Shown one piece after another: positions 51,161 through 63,400 of a stretch of DNA of 64,000 nucleotides; the first letter of the stretch is position 1; each line of letters begins with the position of its first letter. Position numbers and translations under genes: made by a program. Source of the DNA: Apostichopus japonicus (taxonomy: Eukaryota > Echinodermata > Holothuroidea > Aspidochirotida > Stichopodidae). The stretch is from NCBI RefSeq assembly GCF_037975245.1, contig NC_092575.1:4891501-4955500 (forward strand), written 5' to 3'. A model generated the notes under the pieces. The model was not told the DNA's origin. It worked only from the letters and a program-made list of their open reading frames with translations, and searched no databases.

Positions 51161-51166
51161 GTACCA
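51161..51166. repeat. Target-site duplication, left copy (GTACCA)
   Basis: GTACCA immediately precedes the element terminus TATGGAACGCC and recurs at 54281-54286 immediately after the opposite terminus. Confidence 0.85.
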
Positions 51167-51677
51167 TATGGAACGCCAAAAGGACCACAGGTGGCGCTAC
51201 TACTCTAAACAGGTGGCGCTACTACTCTAAACAGGAGGTGCTACTACCCAAAACAGGAGGTGCTACTACCCTAAACAGGGGGTGCTACTACTCCTAGTAG
51301 GAGGTGCTACTATACTCTAAACAGGAGGTGCTACTACTCCTAAGTGACGATCCTACTGTAAAAAGGAGGCGCTACTACTCTAAATAGGCGATACTGCTAC
51401 TACTACAGGCGGCGATGCTACTGTAAATTAGTGGCGCTACTACCCTAAACGGAAGGTGCTACTACCCTGTAACCAAGGCGTGTTTCCAAGGCGTGTTTCC
51501 AAAACAATATGCACACGGGGTCAACGAAGGTCACTCTTCAGTTTTCCTACATATAAATGTCTGTACAGATTGAGAGTATCAACGGTTACTACCATATGAA
51601 ACGTTAGTTTCGATATTAACTTGTGGGCAAATTCAAACAGTTTACAAGAAAAAGAATCCATATTATAATTACAAAGA

Positions 51678-51844
51678 ATGTCGTTCAACGTGGACGAGAA
51701 GATACGCGAATACGTAGAGATGGGTTTTAAAAATCAACAAATGGCTGAAATGTTGGACATAAGACTGTAACAACGACTAAGAGGAGACGTCGCCATTTGC
51801 ACCTACGAAAGAAAGATTTGAATGCCGAACTTAGTGGTCATTGA
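51678..51844 (+). pseudogene. Broken transposase N-terminus (HTH-like)
   Basis: A 30-residue frame (MSFNVDEKIREYVEMGFKNQ...) is followed, after a one-frame shift near 51767, by VTTTKRRRRHLHLRKKDLNA and a stop at 51842-51844. The pattern of an amphipathic 'EKIREYVEMGFKNQQMAEML' helix pair and then 'TxKRRRRxLxLRKK' resembles the N-terminal DNA-binding region of integrase-core transposase-like proteins. No catalytic DDE region follows. Confidence 0.5.
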
Positions 51845-53879
51845 TATTTTATTTCAAAGCAGCATTTTGCGTTTTTCCTCAATTGTAACTCAAACAGGCT
51901 CAGGACAGTTAATTCTAGATATTATATGTTAAATAACCGTGTAGTAAGAATCAACCAATTGTACAATCACATCTAGTAATATATTAATCGCATATCTCAT
52001 AGTTCAACTATCAGAGTTGTGCAAAAATGCATCGTTTTCAATCCAAAGAGGCAAAGGTTTCCCGATTGATCGAACGAAATATGTTCTATCATGTATCTTA
52101 ATGATGGGGCGGGGCTGTGTTCGGAAGAATACACTAGTAACTAATGTCAAAATAAATGGGCCGGACGCTTCGATCCTAGCATGATCTTTCAGAGGCTGGA
52201 TCACAAGTGCATTATGTATTTATATTATTTTACAATAGTAACTAATTATTCTTTATTACGTATTAATAAGAAGGTATGTTCTCTCCTTGGTTCGCCCTCT
52301 TCAAATTATTATCAGAAAGTGAATAATGACTATTTCGGCGTAGAATACCATTTAAGGGCTGACCAATGGCGTATGAAAGGAGAGGGGGCAGGGGACCATA
52401 CCTCCATGGTCTGTCCGAAGGGTAACGTTTTAGTCGTCGGGGTGGGGGGGGGGGGAGGATTTGGGGAAACCGTGAAAACAAACAACAACTTTTGAATTTT
52501 GTTTCTTGAAAATTTAAAGTTTTAACAAACACAACCGTGTGTATATATAAACCTAATTATTTACCTAATTTGATTTAGGCTGAACATACATTTGAAGCCT
52601 TAACTGTGTAAAATTCTTCCGAGAGCACTCCGCAGAAAAATATACATTCATGAAACCCATAGTCACAGCCCGTCTTCATTTTAAGGTCTATATGCCTCAA
52701 CAAATCATTCGGGGAGAACGATTGGAATTTAGTCCCCACCTTTGGAATTATGTGTCCTAGACTGGGGCGAGGGTAGGCTATAACGTTTCTTGAAGTTTAA
52801 TGCCAGAGTTACCATGATTACAATTTACCTAACCCATACAATCTTGTAGGGTAGACTGTGTTTGAGGAACGTAATAAACTTGGCGTGGTGAAACCAATGA
52901 GCTGTTACTTGCAGAGCTCCCTGTCCAAACAGGATGAGAGTATAGATACACTAAATGAGACAATACAAAACTTTTAAGTATGACAGTCTTTCATATACTT
53001 ATTTTAGTTAATGGCTCATGCACATAATTAAACCTGAAACAAGAGTCACGGAGTAAAGAACCCCCATCCCCAACACAAAATAAATCATACTAATGTTTAC
53101 ATGGTGATACACCTTTTCCTTACGGACATGTTTGCAACCGCGCCACAATGAGTAACAATAATGGGTTGACAGAAAAACTTTATTTTTACCAAGGAATTGA
53201 TGCGTAACTCATTGCATGGTTCTACCATGGAAGTCTGATCAATACTTCCACGGTTCAACCGATGACAGGTTTCTTTGAATAATAATAACAACTACATCGA
53301 GGTCACCGAGCAATCAATTTGGTATATGCTGTCACATAGAGATGACACTAACCTTCCCCGTCGCAAACCCGTTCGTCCCTAAAAACACATTAACTACTTG
53401 GTGGGTCTATTTGTGGCCGATTAACTCCTCGAGGCTATCACATGGAAACTTTTATCAATTTGTCAAAGCAGAGAGAGAGAGACACACGATATGCCAACAG
53501 TAAAAAACTTTAGAAACCAGGATTATTACTCAGTATATGCACTTCGAACATTTCCATATTTTTTACACAGTCAGTATAAGGATAGCTTGCTTTTTCAAGT
53601 TGCAATTGATTACCCTCCCCTTCACCTTCTTTTTTTTTTAAATTGGTATATTCCAGCTGATATTCCTTAAAGATCAGTGCATATAAATTATTATTCGCTT
53701 TCATGTCAATAAATGTATATCAGCGACAGAAACTTCACTCTGCAGTTTCTTTCTATATTTAAAGGAGTTTAACCGCTGATCGCCCTCGCGAGAGGTTCCT
53801 GTGGGAATAATAGCTTTGTTAAGAATAATGTGGTTTGATTACGCAATAACCACGCGTGGCGTGGAGATTGACCTTCATG

Positions 53880-54280
53880 ATGACCCCTTTATGCATATTT
53901 TTTTGGAAACAGGCCTTGGAAACACGCCTTGGATACAGGGTAGTAGCGTCTCCAATTTGGAGTAGTAGCACCTTCCGTTTAGGGTAGTAGCGCCACTAAT
54001 TTACAGTAGCATCGCCGCCTGTAGTAGTAGCAGCATCGCCTATTTAGAGTAGTAGCGCCTCCTTTTTACAGTAGCATCGTCACTTAGGAGTAGTAGCATC
54101 TCCTGTTTAGAGTAGTAGCATCTCCTGTTTAGAGTAGTAGCACCTCCTGTTTAGAGTAGTAGCACCTCCTAATAGGAGTAGTAGCACCTCCTGTTTAGGG
54201 TAGTAGCACCTCCTGTTTAGGGTAGTAGCACCTCCTGTTTAGAGTAGTAGCGCCACCTGTAGTCCTTTTGGCGTTCCATA
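53880..54280 (-). repeat. Right terminal inverted repeat array
   Basis: The reverse complement matches the left end (51167-51515) unit by unit, including the TAGGCGATGCTGCTACTAC and TAAATTAGTGGCGCTACTAC variants. It carries a few more units than the left arm. Confidence 0.85.
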
Positions 54281-54286
54281 GTACCA

Positions 54287-55905
54287 ACCATAGAAATAAT
54301 CAATTTCTATGGTACCAACCAAGGAGGGTCATGTGACGAGCCCCCAGGTGCTACTTACATACTTTTTGACCCGTTGTCAGTTCGACGAGATAAGCGTTCG
54401 GTAGAAAACAGCACGCCAGTATGACGGGCATTAACGGTCAAGTTGAGAATTATTACTAATGTTTGGATAATAACATTGTTTAGATTTACTTTCCGTCTCA
54501 TGAAAAGCTTGATCTGTAATTACCTTGACTACTTTTTGAACATGAGGAGCCCTATGTTGCTAAGGAGCGACGAAACCTTGTTGTCTGCTTATGGGTCTAT
54601 GTATATTTTTGTACAGTCCTGACAAGCTGTATGTGTTCAAGCTTGATTTTTGGAAAGAAAATACTCAAAATGACAGCTTTGCAGTGGAAATTGTGGTAAA
54701 CATTGGGAAAATGTACCACTTTGCTAGATCACACGCTTTATGTAGCTTCACCAGGAATGTGTTAGCTATGAGATCAGGATATTAGTTGTTGTAAAAGATA
54801 CATTCAAAGAGCACTATAAGAGTTGAGTACTACAAGGTTGCATGTTACATGACCCTCCATTGGTGAGAAAAGTGAAAAATGCAAACAAAACACATACAAG
54901 ATGAAAGCTACAGCATTTGTTTATTCATTTATTTCTTTGTACTTTCTACAAGTTGAAATGGCTTAAGAAAAGCCCAAGCCGATGCCAGCTTGGTTAACTT
55001 CACCAGGTATTTACTAACAACTATCATCGGAAACGATTCTATTCATCAATATAAAAACCATGTTGACCCCCCCCCCCCACAACCCCCAAATATAGGGACA
55101 GAGGGAGATTAACATATTTGAGATGGCATGCGAGCTCATTAATTTTAGGTGCTTTGTAAAGTAGTACTTGCACTTTTCTGTATCACCCAAAAAAAAAAAG
55201 AAAAAAAAAAGAAAAGCAAAAGAGAAATGCAATATTTAAAAAATTAACAGAATGGTGGCACCTACGAATAAATTGAAATTAGTTAACATATTGCTCAATG
55301 ATCATCAATTTCATATTTTGTTATATCATTAAACCTCATAATTTAGTGAGGACTTTTCAGTTAATTTAATGCATTTGGATGCTTTACTCTACTGTGTACA
55401 ACTTTGTGCACAATGCATACAGTGACATTTGAATACCATTTCCAATTTGCATCACCTGGACAGAGTTGAAGATCATCATTCAGGAGAATTTATCAAAGTT
55501 TATGTGCCTAAAGCAAAAACCGATGGCTACCTTTAGACATCATGTTAACCACTTGAATATGGTTCTACCATTGGAATGTGCAACAGTCCTACTGCATATA
55601 GCTTCTAGTACACATCACAAAGAGAGAAAAAAAGAAAGAAAGATGCTCTCTGCTGTTGTTCATTTCAAAAATGACTTTTCACTGATGAAAATTTACACAT
55701 GGTTTAAAGTCCATTACAGTAAGTAAATGGCCACTTCTGGTATGAAAAATTCTGCTACTTTACATTGGCCATATCTGTTCACCTTGGTGTTCATCCTTTA
55801 AAGTCAATGATGTTCCAACCAAAGGAAACTATCTCCCAGGTTTGGCGAGTATGGATTCACCACTTAGCAGTGACACTTTTATTACACCGTCCTCAAGAAT
55901 TGTGT
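54287..55905. other. Intergenic region between transposon and POLR2J 3' end
   Basis: No gene is supportable. Just after the transposon there is a short inverted repeat (ccatagaaat...atttctatgg, 54288-54310) and a GGTCATGTGACGAG E-box-like site near 54328. This stretch was probably contiguous with the DEPDC5 upstream region before insertion. The POLR2J 3' UTR lies at the right end. Confidence 0.5.
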
Positions 55906-57655
55906 TCAATCGAAGCCTTCCTGCTTTTCTCGAATAGCCACCTGGAAGAGAAACATGGAACGACAGAGAAAAAAACTTGTTATACATGTTAAAGCCAGGA
56001 GATGGTTGAGCCAAAACGGAACAATATATGCGGTAGAAAGTACAAAATTTAAACTGAGAGGTTTACTGTCAAAACACACTACTTTTTCCAATTAAACAAA
56101 TAAGATACAATAAACTACAAATTGCTCCTTGGAAAAAAGTGCCAGTGACCATAAAGTAGGCTTTTTATGTTTTTCATATTTTGTCCCAAACGGTTCAGAA
56201 GTTCCTATTTCTGGATATATAAGATCTCGCAGCAAATGACTACAAATGGAAGATCTATTACCACTAGTGCAGAAGTATACATGTTTTATTTTCTTCTGTT
56301 GGTTTCATTGACATAGGTGATACTTTGAAATGGATAGCACAATTCCAACTCAAAGTGGAAATCAATGGTGGTCACTTACTTTGAATCTCTCCTCCAGCAG
56401 TGAAACTTCTGAGATCAAATCAGTGATTGCACTGGTAAGAGCTTCTTGCGGACTGTAGTCAGCGGTCGTCTGAACTCGCAGTAAAAATTTGTTTTCTAAC
56501 GGATGTGGCTGTCTGTACCCAGCAAAGAGAACCTTTGGGTCTTTTAACAATTGTCTGGATGAGGAGAGCAATATTTGGTGTGAATGATAAAAAATGAAAT
56601 ATTTATTTGGTCTTGTATAGCACAGTACAATGTGATATGGTTCACAAATGCAAACATAGCATTATATGACATTGTACTTATTGTCCACGGAATCTTAAAT
56701 ATTGTAATATTTTACTTAGAAAAAGTCCATAAATTGAAAACTGCAATGTATTTTAATACTTAAATAACACAACTTGTGGAAGGAAAAGCTTTAAAAATTC
56801 TTCAGAACTGCTATACAATTTGGTTATTGCATATTACTAAGCACAAAATGTGTTTATGAAAACTTCAGTCTTTTTAGGTATCTAGAGTTGTTTTTAATAT
56901 AACCATTGCAAAAGGGATACAAAAATCCCAAACGTTCTTACGCTCTCAGCATGTTTCCCAAGGTATGGTCTTCCTTTTGAACATGGAATATAACTGCATT
57001 AGGAACTTTTGTGTCTTTCTCTATGGTAATTCTGAAAAACAAGAGAAAATATTCTGCATTTGACGAGTCAAGTAAGGAATGTGATATTGATACTTTCGAG
57101 AAAATAAGCAGCGCCTTGCTTCATTGCTACAGCGGTTAGGTGAACAATATGCCACGGTTTTTGTATTTGCTACAGCTTGAAATAGATAGCCACAGGTCAC
57201 ATCATTAACGATGTAATCAGGCCCAAACTTGGTTACATGAATTTTATGTTATAACTTAGGCCTATATGATCTAGTGTGCACCATACCAGCAATTGGCAAA
57301 ATAGAAACCAGGGTGTGACAGATACATATAGTTAAAGCCTACCTTTGAAGATATTTGATATGTTATAATTAGAGAACACATTGGTTAATGCGTCAACATT
57401 TGTCATTCAGAGAGCACCAAACGCGCAAAATGTTAGGCTAGTCATTTGTAACCATCTCATGCGACCATTCGCTAAACTAGTCAATACACTTTTGAATGTG
57501 ACTAACATTTAACAACGTAAATAGTTTTGGACTTAGGTCTGATATTCCGAACATCAAATCAACTCATTTCTGCATCCCTATATATTTAAGATAATTACTC
57601 ACTTCTTTTCTCCATCAAAGAGGATGAAAGACTCAAAAGTTGGAGGAGCATTCAT
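55906..57655 (-). CDS. POLR2J: RNA polymerase II subunit RPB11
   Basis: Four exons: 57655-57603, 57031-56942, 56554-56380, 55941-55906, giving 117 aa, the same length as human RPB11. RPB11 pairs with RPB3 in the assembly platform of RNA polymerase II, equivalent to a bacterial alpha subunit. Visible: [18 protein letters not shown] start, the EDHTLGN signature of the alpha/RPB11 dimerisation fold, [28 protein letters not shown] and the [11 protein letters not shown] end. All introns are GT-AG with consistent phases. The gene is complete and near-certain. It is divergent from the zinc-finger gene, with 2.8 kb between start codons. Confidence 0.98.
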
Positions 57656-58667
57656 GTTTCTTTTGGAGTCCTGATTTCGTTTTCAGTTCGCCTATGCATG
57701 TGCGATGACTATGGACCGCCAAAAGAGAAATAAATTATTGTTGCTGCATGAGAATTGAATGTACCAGCAACGCATAAGAATTGAGAACGTGAGCAGCAAT
57801 CAAGATTAATGCACCAATCGTACACTCAGAAATGATGCTAGAACAAGAACTTGTTCCCAACGAGGAACCCGAAGTGAGAAGAACAGAATATGAACCGACA
57901 GCTGGTTTTAAGTTATTCTCATCACAAAATTTGCTACGTGTACATGTATATGGGCAATAACCAGGTGCGGATCCAGGAATTTAAGAAAGTAGGGGTGTAC
58001 GTGAGCCTGAGGTCGTCGAAGCAGGCTCCAATGGGCACTGGGTCTGTGGTCCTCCCCCAGAGAATATTTAAAAAAAAAATAACTTGAAAAGTTGAAATGG
58101 TGCATTCTGAAGCATAATTAGAGTCAATTAGGTCTAAAATTAGATCTACCTGCAAGATTGTGTTTGGTTGCCAGAAGAAAAGGGGGGAAAACTTATGGGG
58201 GGGGGGGGTTACTCAACTCATAGATCAGCGCCTGTTAACGATTCCATTCGGTACAAACAAGGACGTATATATAATTGTGATATTAATCGTTTGTTTGCTA
58301 AATTCACATGTCTCCATCAATATCATTTTAATTTGACACAAAAATCATAACTACATTCAAGTGTCCTGGACAAGCTTTGAACGCAATGTAAGCATGCTAT
58401 TTGAAGTCGTATGTTATGTTTCGTCTCTGTGCTATAGACTACTGATGCATACCATGGGCAGCTCTACCCATTTTTATCCCCTGAACCATAAATATTGCTT
58501 AATTAGTAGTGTCGGCTCCTCTGTTTCTGGAAGTAACTTGGAAATACATAACACACCAGGAATGTCACATCTTTGATTGAAACTACTTGTAATTTTTAGT
58601 TAAGCTCGAAAGGAAATCGAGGGATATTCGGAATGCCCGCACTTCCAATGTTACACATATAACCATA

Positions 58668-58714
<47 letters not shown>

Positions 58715-60486
58715 AACATTGGCTGTTTTACTTCCAATCACTTACCTAATTCAATTATTGTATCTCACTCGAGATCCAGCCTTTCTCTAAATGCAGCACA
58801 GTTGTTTAACAGTTTTTCCGTTATTCCTATATATATATATATATATAGATATAGATATTGTTATATATCTGCATCCTAGTCTGAACATTCTGTAAATTTA
58901 TTTTTGCAACTCAATGTCGCTTTCTTTACGTTTTTTCTACTAATTTCTAGGAGCACAATTCAGTCCGAAATTGTTAAAGGGTGTGAATTAAGACTCGCAC
59001 AAAAAGAAACGTCTAATGCCGCCCTGTGGAAAAGTTGACTTTCCGTTGCTAGCAAGTGAAGTTTTATTCTTATCTCTACAAAATGCAGACATGAGTGAAA
59101 CGTGATACCTTGTTACCTTTTATCTAGACCTGAGATGTCCATCGGTGGTGTCTAACACTTCTGTTACACCTCAGTCGAAACTAGGTCAGATTACCGGCAT
59201 GAGACGTTTCTTTGTGTGCGAGTCTTCACACCCTTTAATTAAGGCACCTTACGATGTATTCGTACATGCTTATGAAGAAGATCCCAAAATGAGTTTCCTA
59301 CCCCTCCCCCCTCCTCCGGGGGAATTCCGCATCTTCACCTTTTGATAGCTTTTCTTACCCAACTATGAGAGCAAATCGGCATGGGTTATATATTATATAA
59401 CTCATATTCGCGAAGTACAGCAGGAAAAATAATGCCGTACACTGCGTTCAAGCAAATTAATTACCGGTGCTTCCCGCGTCCCTTAGTATAGTACTGTACC
59501 TTCGGTTGTTCCAAAGAAGTTTACCTGGAGGGTTGTCTATGCAGAAATTTCTGTGGTTATGTTAGCAAATGTTGTTTACATATCCACAGGCCTTTTGAAT
59601 CTCTCTGCAAGCAGGTAACTTTGTGAACTTAATCAGTTGACAAAGGACTCAACACTGTTTCGTATTGATGCTTGGCTGAACTAAGTTAGTACTACTGCGT
59701 AGGCCTAGTACTATAGTACTAGTTTAATGCCGGTGACCAAGGCCTAGGCTACTACTGTAGTACTAGTAGTACCAGTAGTAGTAGTTCTACTACATGATAA
59801 TAAAGCTGACAGGATAACCTGTATGTCTTAAACATTTCACAACTTCCTGGCTTCTTGCTGTGGTATTATTGATATTTTACAATGCTCTCTTTAACGTTTT
59901 CCAATTCTACAGACAGTCATTCATTTTACCTAAAGGTGAATGTAAATTAGTGATGTTCAGTTGTGGAATATCACATTTGTATGGAAAACTTATTGTAAAA
60001 TACCCACACAGGTAAATCAAGCAAATGTTTAGTAGTGTCGTCACCAACACACTGTACAGTTGAGGGGTACAGCTTCTGCCTGTATGATATTTTCATAAAA
60101 TTGCATTCCTCCCATCACTACTGTACATGATGAATGTTAATGTAAACCTGATTTTTCATCTCAGTTCATTACATGGAATCATGTTTTCTGGTTCTAGTTT
60201 TAAACCCCAACAAGTTTTTGTACCCATTCTTGACAGTCGAGACGTTCCCTTTCCATACACTGTTAAGGAAGTCTTTAACTCGAATGTATTATTTCAGACA
60301 TTGAAGTTCAGAAAGTGCTAAGTACTGTGTATTGTGTACATACAGTATGTTGTATTATATTCTCTATATCCACTTGTTTGTATCTTACCCATATCCATTT
60401 AGGTCGAATCCCAGACTTGATAAGGCGGGGACGCAATCTTTCTCTCTCTCTCATTGAATTGTACTGATTCTGCTACTGCCCCAAAT
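57656..60486. other. Divergent intergenic region between POLR2J and the zinc-finger gene
   Basis: It should contain both promoters and 5' UTR sequence. Contents seen: a probable transposon fragment (gtgcggatccaggaatttaag and on, about 57962-58075), a ten-G run at 58198-58208, TA microsatellites, and a ctactactgtagtactagtagtacc simple repeat near 59748-59792. No additional gene is supportable. Confidence 0.55.
58665..58870. repeat. Two TA microsatellites
   Basis: TA runs at about 58665-58715 and 58828-58850 with short interruptions. Confidence 0.9.
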
Positions 60487-63400
60487 ATGGTAAGCTTCAA
60501 TTTAATTGATATTCTGGTTTATGATGTGCATCTAGACATCTCATTGTGAACACACTTGCCAAATTTTGTAAGAATTAAATTTTGCATTCAGCTTTGCGTA
60601 GACCACAGTAGCAGTGTCGGTTTCTTTCAGGAACCGAAATTTCAAATTTGACAAACGTTGTGCAATAGAGAGTCACACTTAAAAGAAGAAAAAAAAAATG
60701 GAAGATTTAAGTGGCTTCTTTTACGTTCTTTTCGCAGGGTGCATTTCAAATTGAAGTAAAGACTCTCAGCGGAAAGAAACCCATCGTATTTGCTTGGGAA
60801 AATCCGGTCAAGAAAATGATCCAATGTGTCCTTGTTTCGTGTCCATGTCAAGGGATCACTTTGCCAGCAACTCATGACATGAAAAAAGATCCGAACGGCG
60901 CCGTCGTGATGGACCAGAACATGGCATGTACCTTAGTCTCGGCTCTGGAGAAGGCCGAGCTGTTCACTTATTCCACGCTGGATCATGTGGAAAGTCTCAT
61001 GAACCACATCGATCCAAATGCCGAGGACAAGAGCTTGAAAACCAAAAAGAAGAAGAAACGGCACAAGAATAAACCGAGAAAGAAAACGAAGAGAGCGAAA
61101 AATCAGAACGGCATCATGCACAGCGGCCTGGAAATTGACAGTCTCAGCGGTCCAGAAGTTGACTCTGTCAATATACTAGAAGACACCCAGCATTTTGACG
61201 AACTCATGCAGGAAATGCTTCAAACCCCGGCATCAATAATAACCGTCGAGACATGCGTCGACGATGAGGACACTGCAGTCTCAGATCAGAGGGAAGACAA
61301 GAGCGACGGTACGGGTTCTATCCCAGACATCGACAACAGCCTGGAGATGGAGAGTGGAGCCAATCTGGAGGACAGTGTAAGTGTCATGTGTGACAGTATA
61401 CCAGACGACACAGAACAGATAGAGCAACCGGTGGAAGAGATTCTGGAAACGTCGTTAGAAACGGACCAATTGTCAATGACACCCACCTTTCAAAATATGA
61501 ACTCTTCCACCCAGCATGGCATAAGTAACAGTCCAGTAGATAACGAACAGATCGCAAGGGAAAGTTGCAGTGAGGTGACGGTTTCCAGAGAAAGTCAAAA
61601 TTTAGTCAATGTTCTGTCACTAGAAAGCGTTACCGTCATGTCAACGTCTGCAAACTCTGTCGTCGCTGATGACGAGGACGGGGGGCTGATGGAGACCATC
61701 AAAAGCCTCATCGAAGAATTTCCGGAAGACAAGTCCATGAATTCTCAAGACTCCCTAGGGGCAGATTGTGGCATGGAAGATTTTTATAAGCCCAAGGTCA
61801 AATTCATCAGACATCTCACGGAGGAGGAGCGTCAGAAGATGTTTAAATTCGGTACGGATAGAGAGAAGGAGAACCTGAAGAAACTGGAGGATGGAAGTAA
61901 AGCCTTCCTCTGTGACGTATGCGGGAAAGTGATATCGAAGCACGGTCGGAAAAACCACATGGCAACTCATGCCAGAGACGGGTTAGAGAGGAAACACGCT
62001 TGTGCAATTTGCGGTCTGGCCTTTTTCAAGAAGTCTTATTTGAGCAGCCACCTCAAAATCCACGACGCCAACAGGAGACTGCAATGCCGATACTGTCCGA
62101 AGAGTTACCGATCGGTCACGGGGAGGACCAACCACGAGCGACTCCACTTTGCCGTCTATCGGGAAGAATGCGAACAGTGCGGCAAACATTTTGTCGAGAG
62201 CAGAGGTTACAGAAATCACCTGGAGAAGATCCACGGTGTGAAATCCTCTGCGACGGGCAAAAGGGAAGAAGCGACGAAAAAGAATGCCGATGGTGTCAAG
62301 GCGAAGGCGCAGATATTCTGCAAGATTTGTCAAAAGTTCATCTATAAATCCAACCTCAAAACGCACATGGATGCCCACTCGGGCAAACTGTACACCTGTA
62401 ACATCTGTGGTAAGGTCATGGCGTCCTGTAGCAGGTATATCCACAGGAAACTCCACTCGTCGAAGTCCCGTCAAAAATGCTCCGTCTGTGGCAAAAACGT
62501 GCAAAACCTCACCGTCCATATGCGGACGCACACCGGCGAAAAGCCCATCAAATGCAGGTACAGTTTCAAGTTTGTCGAGACGGAGCTCTGTTTACGTCAA
62601 GTTATCATATAATCACTGCAGTGTTATACTAAGTACTGCAGCTTGTATCATATTATATCCACATTGGCTGATTTTTCACTTTGAGTTTTATAAGTAAATT
62701 GTCCTGTAAGTTATGATGCTGCAATGCAAATGCAATGTTAAGACAGTATAATACTGTTACTGTATGTCAGATGTCAAAGAAATATTTAATCTGTCGTAAT
62801 ACAGTCTATAGATCGAATAAATGGAAATTTTGTATGGCAGTTGTCGGGCAAGCGAAACTTTTATTGTTGCTATCTTGATACATAGGAATTGAATGCAAAA
62901 TTAACCAGGATTGCTTAGAATGAATATGTCCTTCTTTCATTCATAGTCAAAAATTGAAATTTTTCCTTGCACTTATAATTTTTAATTACTAAATTTGCAG
63001 TTTATTAACATAGGAGCCAGGATGCATAGAATGTGTTGCTCTTTCATGATCGGTCCAAAATAAACCTTCCTAAAGACTATCCTTGTATTAGCTTTTACTT
63101 TTATATATAGTTATTGAGAGATAAACTTATGTATGGGTTATCTTCCCACGACAGGTACTGTGACAAGAGGTTTGCAGTTCACGGCGGGCGTCAGATCCAC
63201 GAAATAAGTCACACTGGGGAACGGCCTTATAATTGCACCATTTGCGATAAATCCTGGAAGGACAGAAATTGCTATCGAACTCATATGACCAAAAACCACC
63301 CCGGAGAGTAAGTATATATAGTATAGTTTTGTTCCGTCTGTTAATAGAATGATACCTGTATGTACATAGCTTGTATGAAAGCCATACTGCCAAAGCAATA

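Larger units (their letters stand above)
51167..54280. mobile_element. DNA transposon with long minisatellite-like TIRs (IS3EU-like?)
   Basis: The ends are TATGGAACGCCAAAAGGAC and its reverse complement, flanked by a 6-bp GTACCA duplication. The inverted repeats run for roughly 350-400 bases each and consist largely of ~22-bp units (AACAGGAGGTGCTACTACTCT), ending in a paired gcgtgtttccaaggcgtgtttcc motif. The interior is about 2.3 kb with no intact transposase; only a frameshifted helix-turn-helix-like remnant is visible. A 6-bp duplication and TAT...ATA termini agree with what I recall of the eukaryotic IS3EU superfamily, but the assignment is tentative. The TIRs are highly similar, so insertion is probably recent. 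It sits between DEPDC5 and POLR2J. Confidence 0.88.

Noticed and set aside
51067-51297. Plus-strand frame upstream of DEPDC5
   Set aside because: Half of it translates the transposon TIR minisatellite; no domain.
60711-60737. Translation start of the zinc-finger protein at 60711
   Set aside because: The codon is GTG and the stretch is the polypyrimidine tract and acceptor of intron 1; the ATG at 60487 fits better.
61919-62531. Plus (142 residues) and minus (182 residues) frames over the zinc-finger exon
   Set aside because: Shadows of the GC-richer coding exon in other frames.
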